Assembly (NCBI GenBank): GCA_032718865.1
Contig: JALUTQ010000038.1
Span: 744,001-808,000, forward strand
Direction: 5' to 3'
Origin: Tilletia caries
Taxonomy: Eukaryota; Basidiomycota; Exobasidiomycetes; Tilletiales; Tilletiaceae
DNA length: 64,000 nt
Position numbers and translations under genes: made by a program
Notes under the pieces: model-generated
Databases searched by the model: none
Told to the model about the DNA's origin: nothing
Seen by the model: only the letters and a program-made list of their open reading frames with translations
Part shown: positions 55,667 through 64,000 of the stretch, piece after piece
Numbering within the stretch: position 1 is the first letter of the stretch
How the letters are laid out: every line of letters starts with the position of its first letter

Positions 55667-58587
55667 ATGGCAGTCGCAGGCGGAGGCAAGACCCGCTCCT
55701 CGTCGGCTGGCAAGTCCGACGGCATCAAGAAGATCAAGTGAGTGCTGCTTCAATCGCATCCTCACGCCGCCTGCTGTCCAAGACGCTGACAGATCCCGCG
55801 CTGCCCATTCACAACAGGGGTCAAAACTTCTATCGCAATGCAAAGCAGGCGAAAGTCGTGAAGCTGCACGCAAAGAATGGCATCGCCAGCAAAGCCATTC
55901 GCGACAAGGACGGCAACATCATCCAGAACACCGAGTTCCAGAGCTCAGAAGCAACGCCGGGCAGAATTCAGCCTGACCGCAGATGGTTCAACAACACCCG
56001 TGTCATCTCCCAGGACGCCCTCGCCCACTTCAGAGAATCACTCGCCTCCAAGGTGGACGACCCATATTCGGTCCTGCTCCGGAGAAACAAGCTGCCCATG
56101 TCCCTCATTCAAACGACCCAGAAGGGCAAGCCGCCATCCTTGACCGCAGTCGAGCCCTTCTCACAGACCTTTGGTCCCAGCGCACAACGCAAGAGACCAC
56201 GACTTGACGGTGGCATGGGCAGCTTCTCTGAACTCGCAGAAGCATCTCATGCAGCCGGCATCGAGGACGACAAGAAAGAAGACTCCAAGCGTGCCAAGGC
56301 GGCTGGAACGAACCTTGTCCCCGTCGGCGCCGAGATCGGATCTCGGGATCCTCAGCTTGAAGGCGACTCCTCTGCTCCATCATCTTCAATCGTACCAGGC
56401 CTACCTGACGACTCGGGCGATATCTATGAGATCCCCGTCACGAGAGGTCGGTCCGAGCCCATCTACTCCAAGGGTCAATCAAGAAGAATTTGGGGAGAGC
56501 TCTACAAGGTTATCGACAGTTCCGACGTCGTCATGCATGTCCTAGACGTTCGGGACCCGATGGGCACCAGGTGTCGCAGTGTAGAGAAGCACATCAAAGA
56601 AGAGAAGCCACACAAGCATCTTGTCTTTGTCCTCAACAAGGTCGACCTTGTACCGACTTGGGTCACTGTGAGTTTTACCATGCGCCCCTCCCTCTTTCCT
56701 TTCCATATCCCTCTCCTTCCCTTCCCCTTTTTGTCCCACTTTCATGTCAAGGACCGCGACCATTTCTCCATGTCGCGAAAACTGTTACGAAAGTGGAAGA
56801 GTAACGGCACGCCTCGATTGTCCGCCTCATCGTTGACCATTGTCTAATCATTCCTTTCTCCTTCGGGAGTATAGGAATGGGGGCAATGCGAGACCCGCTT
56901 GCCGCTGTCCTCTCCCGCCATTGAGGATTGGCAAGTTGGGAGGTCGGGCCGGACGTGTCGGCATTTCGAAAGAGTTGAGGACTGTAGCTTTTATGTGCGG
57001 GGCCTTTATTGGCTTTGTGCGTCACTCGGTCTTCGTAGTTTTGGAACGAACATCTTCTCCCTCTCCCTTCTTTTTCTTCCTCCCATCTTCTCTTTCACTC
57101 CATCCCTCTAGACTCACATCAACTCTCGAGCGCTCTTACTGACACTTCTAACACATGTCTCTCTTTTTAAGGCTCGGTGGGTCAAAATCTTGTCGAAGGA
57201 GTACCCCACGATTGCATTCCACGCCTCGATCAACAACTCGTTCGGCAAGGGATCCCTGATTCAATTACTTCGCCAGTTCGCAGTGTTGCACTCAGACAAG
57301 AAGCAAATCAGTGTCGGCTTTGTCGGCTACCCCAACACTGGCAAGTCCAGCATCATCAACACGTTGAAGAAAAAGCAGGTCTGCAAGACCGCTCCCATTC
57401 CCGGCGAGACCAAGGTTTGGCAGTACATTGCTCTCATGCGACGGATCTACCTCGTCGACTGCCCGGGCATCGTACCCGTCGGTGCTAAGGACTCGGAAAC
57501 TGGCACCGTCCTAAAGGGTGTCGTCCGCGTTGAGAACCTCGAGGCGCCGTCCGACCACATCCCCACCCTCCTCCGACGCGTGAAGCCGGAGTACCTGCGG
57601 AGAACGTATGTGCTCCCATCGGAGAAGGAGGACGGCGGCCGGTCGACCCGGGATTACATCGTGTTCCTCACCCATATTGCTCGACGGACCGGCAAATTGC
57701 TCCGCGGTGGCGAGCCGGATCTGGAGACGTGTGCGAAGATGGTGCTGAATGACTGGATCCGAGGCAAGATTCCGTTCTTTGTGCCGCCGCCGGAGAGGCC
57801 TCCGCTCGAGGACGGCACTCAAGAAGGGCAGACGGCTGCGGAGCAGACGGCGTCCGCTGTAACTCGGTCGGGTGTTAAAGGTGTTGAGCAGCCGCTCAGG
57901 GAGATTGCGGTGCACACCAAGTTCTTGCCTGAGGATGTGGATGGGGGTGTGCCTGAGGACTTTGCTGTCTCTGGCGATGTCGAGCCCGAGGCCGAGGACG
58001 ACGAGGAAGAGGATGATGACGAAGAGGTGGGTGAGCTGGAAGGCGAGGAGGAGTTGGAGGACGACGACGATGAGGATGACGAGGACGAGGACGATCTGCA
58101 AGACCTCGCTTGGGACGAAGTCTTTGGCGGCGCCGACGCACAGACGGACGGCAACGCGACGTCGGCTCCTCAAAGTGTGTTTGACGAGGTTGACGATGTC
58201 GACGAGGAGGAGACCGAAGAGAGCGAAGTCGATGCCGACGAGGTCGAGGCTGGCGAGTCTGTTGCACTCAAGGGCAAGGGCAAGGGCCCACTCGCCATCG
58301 CCGGCCCATCCAAGTCAGTCAATAAGCGAAAGGCATCCGCCCAAGATGTTGACGACGACGCCGCCGAGCCAGCGGCAGCGGCGGCAGGAGACAAGCGCAA
58401 GACGACGTCGAAGAAGAAGGCGGAGAACTTCTACACGCACGCGAATGTGAAGAACAAGAACCGGAGCAAGACGGAGAATGTTGCTGTTGCTGCGCAGGAG
58501 AAGAGGCGGAAGGAGGCGCGTGGGAGTGCGATTTTGGGTGCGAATCGGAGGAGTAAGGGCAAGGGGCCTAGCAAGGGGCGGAAGTGA
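55667..58587 (+). CDS. NOG2: Nucleolar GTPase Nog2/GNL2, 60S ribosome assembly
   Basis: Exons 55667-55737, 55818-56667, 57172-58587; 778 residues. The N-terminal NGP1NT domain includes [31 protein letters not shown] and [20 protein letters not shown]. The GTPase is circularly permuted: NKVDLVPTW (G4) comes before GYPNTGKSS (G1) and DCPG (G3), as in the YlqF/Nog2 family. The family signature [25 protein letters not shown] follows. The C-terminal third is acidic then lysine-rich, including a nucleolar-type [10 protein letters not shown] end. Nog2 binds pre-60S particles in the nucleus before export. The 504-bp second intron is unusually long for this region. Confidence 0.97.
56668..57171 (+). 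other. Long (504 bp) intron of NOG2
   Basis: GTGAGT...TTTTAAG. All other introns in this block are 60-90 nt. It begins and ends with pyrimidine-rich DNA. I saw no snoRNA box pair or conserved frame in it, but could not exclude one. Confidence 0.75.
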
Positions 58588-58763
58588 ACATCAGTGGACC
58601 TGTTATGCAAACTGTCTCCTCCCTTCAATCTTACGCAGTCATGCTTATGCCTTGTTCACTACTATCTTGCTGGTGCGCCATCATGAGTCTATTGAGGTAT
58701 CTTCTAAGAGGCGATTGCGAACTGCGGAACGAGTTGACAGCGGGAAAGTACAAGGCAATTGTT

Positions 58764-61109
58764 TTACACGACGCCGACCCACTCCCACACCATCATGCTC
58801 GCGCCCTTCCAGATACGGGAGTTGGTACGGACGTTACTGTTGGAGCCGACCTGACTGCGGACACTGGCCCAGACCCTCCTGGCCCGCTTGGGCGAGAGCG
58901 ATGCGCGTTTGTCCGTTTCTGTACCTGCACTCGGGATAGAAACGGAGAGATGCCGTCCTGAGGAGCCTGCGGCGGGGAGGAGGACGTCCCGGAGGTGTGC
59001 GATTGGCAGGTAGGCTTGTCCATCCTCGTCGGCTCCAAGGGAGAGGTCGCCCAGTAGATCCATCCCGGACGTATCCGCCTCAAGATTCCGACTCCGCTCG
59101 CGCTCCTCACCCGCCATCGCCGCCCGATCCTTCAACGCGCGCAACACCTCCTCCCGAATGTTCCCCGCCACGCGGACTTCTTCCTTCCTCTCCTTACCTC
59201 TGCGGCGGAGGAAGCTTAGGAAGGTTAGGAGCGCTGTTGTTAAGCCGAACCAGGGCAGGATCTCGAGCAGGGCTGATACCGCTGCTAGGCGGAGGGAGCA
59301 GGAGAGCGGGCGGAGGGAGGTTGTGCTTAGGAGGAGTGGGGATTTGTATGCTTCTTCTGTTTGCTGTCCTTTGAGGAGGGCGGCGGGTGGTGGGAAGCCG
59401 GTGAGGGGGAATCGGAGGACGCCGTTGGGTCGTTGAAGGTCCGTAAGAGCGAGTTCCCAAAGTTCTTCAAAGCACGCTTGAGCCACTTCCCTCCGGTGCG
59501 GATTGACCTCTTCTCCCTCTTCCTCATCCAAATCCTGTGCCAGTGGTGCACCACTACAGCTAAGCTCGCTGACGTCGATCCGCTCGAGCAGGTCGGCTTT
59601 GATGGTGTGTTCGGATTCGGCGAAGCGGACGTCGCGGTAGTGTTGCTGGAGAAGGTCCCAGCGGACGTAACCGCCGGGACCGGAGGATGCGTTGTACCGC
59701 ATGAAGTCGTCGCTCTCGTACGCTTGTGGGTCCGTCGTGAATACCCCGAATCCGGAGGTGGATGGGGATGAGGTTGACTCGTCGTTGTCGTTGGTGGAAG
59801 GTTCGACGAGGAAAGGTTCTGGCCAGTGCGGGACGTTGCGGAGAGGTAAGGGCGTATCGGACTTGGAGCCTCGTCCCCATTTGCGCGCACTACCTCCCCC
59901 TCCCCCTCCTCCCCCTTCCTGAGCACGAAGACGGGTGTCCCACGCCTTGACGTCGACGATGGACGCTTTAGACGGATAAGGGATGAGACCACACTCCATC
60001 TTTCCCCTGCGTTCGCGGGTGACGCGGCTGATCTCGTCCCCGACCTGGAGCGCGAGGTAAAGCTTGTGGGTATCTGGTACACAGCGCGGACCATGCGCGA
60101 GTCCAAAGAGCCAACGCAGCGGACCCGTGGTGAATCCGAGTAATTTGGAGAGAGACGATTGCTGGGACTGCGTCTTCTGTGCCGAGGAGGATGATGAGGA
60201 GGATGACGCAGCCGAGCGGCCACCGAGCCAGGGCGGAAGTCGACCGTCGTGCGGGAGGATGTTGCGGAGGAGTGGGATGCGGGAGAGGCGGGTAGGGCTC
60301 GTTGCTGCGTACTCGCGGGATGCGCAGCCGAGGACGGTGCCGGTTTGGCAGAGGGCGTGTGCTGGGCAGGGCGAGCAGGTTGGACGGAGGTAGGGCGGGA
60401 AGAGGGCTAGTTCCCAGGGTAGATTGTCGTGTGAAGAAGAAGGAGAAGTGTTGTTGGCATCGTCATGGATAAGAGTGTCCTGGAGCTCGAGTGCGCGGGT
60501 GAGCGCGTTGGAGTTGGAGGAGAGAGTGGTGGACGAAGACGAAGAGGCGGAGGAGGAGTCGCAGTATCCTACGAGATGGGTCTGTCGGTTGTAGAAGATC
60601 CAGAGGAAGAAGAGGGAGAATGCGAGGATAGTGTTCCATGCTGGCAATGATGAGCTTGGTGAAGCATTGAGCTCTTCGTTCTTGATGGGAGCGCTGTTCT
60701 TGCGCACGAGCTTTCTGGGAGAGGCGGCCGCTTTGGCTTTGACTGCTTTTGTAACGCGCTTCTCCTTGGGCGGCGGTGCGGGTTCCTGCGCTGGTGGGGA
60801 CGGGAGCGGTGGAGATGGCGGTGGCAGCGGTTGAGCTGATGTAGGAGAGGAGGATGAGGAAGCGGTTGTTCGGATGAGCTGGCGCATCTGTCCGATGGAG
60901 GATGCTGTTGCGGCTGCGCTCTGTCGTGGCTGCTGTCTGCGCGGTGGCTGGTCCTGCGCCGGCTCTTGCTCGACCTCGTGCTCGTGCTCCATGGGTGTGA
61001 TGCGGCGACGGGTGGTGCGTGGCTTGGGCTGCGGTGGCTGCTGCTCGGCTCTGCGTGTTGCGACCATTGCTGGGTCCGTCGAGCGCAAGATGGAGGTCGT
61101 GCTCCTCAT
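58764..61109 (-). CDS. SRC1: Man1/Src1 (Heh1)-type inner nuclear membrane protein
   Basis: Single exon, ATG 61109, 781 residues. The N-terminus is Pro/Gln/Ser-rich and basic (KRVTKAVKAKAAASPRK) and could act as a nuclear localisation signal. First membrane segment around 155-178 (TILAFSLFFLWIF). The lumenal region has the cysteine cluster CSPCPAHALCQTGTVLGC. Second membrane segment near 600-625. The C-terminal nucleoplasmic Man1-Src1 domain has LPIAHLRDVLL, WASVRSQVGSNSNVRTNS and a final VWEWVGVV. The family tethers chromatin (rDNA, telomeres) to the inner nuclear membrane. No N-terminal HeH/LEM fold is apparent; it may lie in an unseen upstream exon or be lost. Convergent with NOG2. Confidence 0.9.
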   Translation of the reverse strand: MRSTTSILRSTDPAMVATRRAEQQPPQPKPRTTRRRITPMEHEHEVEQEPAQDQPPRRQQPRQSAAATASSIGQMRQLIRTTASSSSSPTSAQPLPPPSPPLPSPPAQEPAPPPKEKRVTKAVKAKAAASPRKLVRKNSAPIKNEELNASPSSSLPAWNTILAFSLFFLWIFYNRQTHLVGYCDSSSASSSSSTTLSSNSNALTRALELQDTLIHDDANNTSPSSSHDNLPWELALFPPYLRPTCSPCPAHALCQTGTVLGCASREYAATSPTRLSRIPLLRNILPHDGRLPPWLGGRSAASSSSSSSSAQKTQSQQSSLSKLLGFTTGPLRWLFGLAHGPRCVPDTHKLYLALQVGDEISRVTRERRGKMECGLIPYPSKASIVDVKAWDTRLRAQEGGGGGGGGSARKWGRGSKSDTPLPLRNVPHWPEPFLVEPSTNDNDESTSSPSTSGFGVFTTDPQAYESDDFMRYNASSGPGGYVRWDLLQQHYRDVRFAESEHTIKADLLERIDVSELSCSGAPLAQDLDEEEGEEVNPHRREVAQACFEELWELALTDLQRPNGVLRFPLTGFPPPAALLKGQQTEEAYKSPLLLSTTSLRPLSCSLRLAAVSALLEILPWFGLTTALLTFLSFLRRRGKERKEEVRVAGNIREEVLRALKDRAAMAGEERERSRNLEADTSGMDLLGDLSLGADEDGQAYLPIAHLRDVLLPAAGSSGRHLSVSIPSAGTETDKRASLSPKRARRVWASVRSQVGSNSNVRTNSRIWKGASMMVWEWVGVV

Positions 61110-61316
61110 CGAGAACCGAGCAAGGCACGCGGGCTCGCTGCGGTACTGCTCCGGTACAGAGTCTCACGGCGTCTCACAGTCTGCCGGCGTCTCATCTGTG
61201 TTGAGACTTGAGCACCACAGGCCGGAGCCTTCTGCTTCACTCCCTCTCACTCACTCGCTCACTCACTCACTCACTGTCGTACATACATACACTTGCTCAA
61301 CTATTCCACACGCACG
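61110..61316. promoter_or_regulatory. Divergent promoter region between SRC1 and the Zn2Cys6 gene
   Basis: 207 bp between opposite start codons, with a run of TCAC repeats (61240-61280) before the regulator's ATG. No TATA box identified. Confidence 0.45.
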
Positions 61317-64000
61317 ATGTCGCCGTCGACTCCCGCGTCGAGCACCAGCGCCGGCCCGCGCCTCACCACCGTCCCCATCAACGTACGCGCTGCCTGCGAA
61401 ATGTGCAGGACCAGAAAGGTACGTAACTCTCTCAGCGCTCTCTCTCTCTCGAACACATGCGCTGACTCGCCTCTGCTCTGCTCTCTCCCAGCTCAAATGC
61501 TCGGGCGCGCCAATCGATGCCGCAATGCAGGCTGCCAACATCGCAGCAGGAGGGCCGGACGCCGTCTTGAAGTGCGCCAGGTGCGCAAAGGAAGGCATAG
61601 AGTGTCACTTCGCAACACGCGCTCCCATCGGAAGACCCAAGAAACGCAAGTCAGACGACGGCTCCGACTGGCCCATGACCCCAAGGGACAACGACGCCGC
61701 ATCATCTTCTGCCGCTACTGCCGATCCCTCAGCGTCCACAGCCAGCAGCAAGCCGCGCCAGCCAAAGGGACCAGCACGCAAGCGCACAAAGAAGGATACT
61801 CTTCTTCCTCCTCCTCCAGCCCAACCACTCGACAACAACGAGCAGGCCTACCTGCCCTCCAACCCAGAGCAGGACCAGCTCGTCGCACATGCTGCAGCAG
61901 CCGCAGCAGCAGCCATAGCCATGGGCGCAAGCACAGCCGCTTACGTCGATGCCAATGGAGATCCCATACCCAGCTCAGCGCTCACTGGCTTCACAGACGT
62001 CTCCTCCCCCGCGGCCGCCGCTTCCACCCTGCTCGACTTCCGCTATCAGCAACAGTCCAATCACCAGACTTCCATGCCGTCCTACTCGGGCTCGCGCTAC
62101 CAGCCAGCTCCACCCGGCCCCCCTCCTCCCTTCGCCAACCTGGGTTCATCCGACGCCGGCCCGCAGTCATATTCAGAAGAGCAACAGCAACAGGATGACC
62201 ACGACGTCTATACCAACGCGCCAAACATGGTGCCCGGCACAGATCCCGACCTGACCTCGGACGACCATCATCATCAACAGGAAAATCTTCGTCCGGCCGG
62301 CATCAACGGCGACTCGACAGACCACTCGCAGAATGAGAATCAGCCAGACCTCCAAGCAAATCACACACACGGCACACCTCATCCCGGACCCGGCTCCCCC
62401 GACAACGCACAGGATCGTCAGGATTTTCGCGGACGCCCACAGCAAGGTCTTCACCGCATACCGAACCCATCCTCTGACTTCAAACAGGGTGGTAACAACG
62501 ACAGCGGCAACGGCAACGGCTCACGCGACCATCCGTGGCAGATGGATCCCCAACTTCAGCAGCAGGATTTTCAGATGCGCCCGCAGCACGGGATACACCG
62601 TATACCGCGGGCCCCGGACTTTGATCCGGGGCCTTCCTCTTCCTATCCTTCTTCTTCTTCTTCTGCATCATCACACTTCATCCAGCCCCCTCCCTCTCGA
62701 TATCACCCGCACTACCTCCCACCTCCCCCATCCGATCGCGGCACCCCTACCACCGTGCTCCATTCCCTGCCCTCTCATCAGCTGCCGTCGGGTATAGCGC
62801 GTCCGAGCAACTTGCCGGGTGCGATGTATGACCATTCCATGACGAACTCGCCCTCGTACTCCTCCCTCGGCCTCCAAACGCCAGCGACAGAAATGAGCTC
62901 CCTACCAGGTTCCTCAGCATTAGGATCAGGACCCTCGTTGAACTCGCTCTCCCTCGCCGCCTTCCTGTCTTCGCTCGATACGCTCTCATTGACAGCCTCC
63001 GACGGTCTCACGCCTGCCATGCTTGATTCGAGCTCGTTGGGCGGGAATGCGGGTGGGTATCATCATCTGCAGAGTGCGGATATGTCGCTTTCGTCCTCGT
63101 CGGCTACGGCTCGGCCGGATCATGGGGCGGCGGCGGCGGTGATGTCGGGACAGTATCCGAATCAGGGGTTCGTCCTTGGAAGTGCTCTGTTCACGGACGT
63201 GTCGCAGAACAGCTTTTTGGCGAGTGTCCCGCCTGGCGGGCACGCTGTCTCTGCGATGGGGCCAGTTTCGCAATCAGGCTCCGGACCGCTCCCTACGTCC
63301 GTGGGCAGCGCCGCCTCCTCCTTGTCCAGCCAACAACAACAGCAACAGCTCGCATCAGTCCTTCCTGGCTCACTAGTAGACGTCGGGGCGCCTCAGCCCA
63401 TGGCTGTCACTGCGACGACGGAGGAACTTGCTGGGTTGAGTTACGCCCTTCCTGCTGACTTCAACTGGTGGGATGACTTCTTTAGTAAAGGGCCGTTACT
63501 TGCTGGGGCTGGGACGGCGGGGGCAAGGCTGGGTGGTGCTGTCACGCCTCCGACTGCGACTGCGACTACGGCTGCTGCTCAGGAATCGCCAGAGGACGGT
63601 GTTCGGGGTGTGGAGGTGTCTGGTTCGGGATTATCGCTGGTAGTTGAGAGGACAGAGGGGGAGAAGGAGAAGGAAACAGTACAGCCACTCCCGACAGCGG
63701 GAAAGAAGAAGAAGGACTGCTGTCAGACCAAGGCATCTCCTTCGTCTTTATCAATCCCTGCGGCAGAAGAAGGCAAGCTGCCCACGGCGGGCTCATGCTG
63801 CGGTACCGCTGAACCTAAGACACCACTCCTAGGCACCTTCGCCCCCGCCGACGAGCAGCGCCAGGCCTCCTCATCCCCGCTCCTTGAGCGCACGGAACGG
63901 TCAGGAACGGTACACTGCGTACCGGACCCCAAGGGCGAGGGATGTACCTGTCTATGCAATGCGGAAGTGGCGTTGCTGAGCGTGCGGCGGGTGTTGAAGC
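61317..64000 (+). CDS. Zn2Cys6 transcription regulator with long C3-C4 spacer and AT-hook, partial at 3' end
   Basis: Exon 1 61317-61418, intron 61419-61491, exon 2 from 61492 open to the window end (over 860 residues). Zinc cluster cysteines at residues 27, 30, 37, 62, 65 and 72 (CEMCRTRKLKC ... CARCAKEGIEC). The 24-residue gap between the third and fourth is longer than usual. A basic GRPKKRK follows directly (81-87), like an AT-hook. The rest is Gln/Pro/Ser-rich with two similar blocks (GLHRIPNPSSDF and GIHRIPRAPDF). Near the window end there are cysteine pairs (KDCCQTKAS, GSCCG) and CTCLC. Target genes are unknown. Confidence 0.85.

Overview
The window looks like nuclear DNA of a fungus, most likely a basidiomycete. 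It has short introns (about 60-90 nt), GC-rich coding exons, an intron-bearing tRNA-Ile, conserved fungal housekeeping genes (MLH1, DCP1, NOG2, a Man1/Src1 protein) and a Zn2Cys6 regulator. All identifications were made by reading translated protein and repeat ends by eye; no database search was run.

Layout. Bases 1-51125 are a transposon graveyard with almost no ordinary host genes; 51126-64000 is a compact host gene block. The repeat region is bounded by two nearly identical tRNA-Ile(AAU) genes in opposite orientation (1695-1776 minus, 51126-51207 plus). Their flanks are also inverted copies (1777-2225 against 50793-51125 plus 40188-40070), so the region is an old inverted duplication later filled with mobile DNA. 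Inside it I could delimit, by target-site duplications (TSDs), several hAT-type DNA transposons with 8-bp TSDs, a Ty1/copia element, a solo LTR, and two tandem arrays (4 and 2 internal units) of a short non-coding LTR element. There is also a repeat family with Helentron-like ends, whose insertion site can be compared with an empty site in the other arm. Many of these are nested.

The most unusual object is a 9.0-kb hAT element (2384-11417, 8-bp TSD GTCACTAT). Besides a decayed hAT transposase it carries a gene for a full-length divergent histone H3-like protein and a gene for a CDK-like protein kinase with a long N-terminal extension. I know of no described hAT transposon with that cargo; this needs a database search. 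The transposase carries two in-frame stops and what looks like an 8-bp excision footprint. The H3-like gene has one homopolymer frameshift and the kinase gene one in-frame stop. A second, half-length copy of the element sits at 28736-36325. It is split by a copia element and landed at the 3' end of another, multi-exon CDK-like kinase gene.

The right block holds MLH1 (plus), DCP1 (minus), NOG2/GNL2 (plus), a Man1/Src1-type inner nuclear membrane protein (minus) and a Zn2Cys6 regulator (plus, runs off the window). These pair as convergent (55 and 176 bp) and divergent (309 and 207 bp) neighbours, typical of a compact fungal genome.
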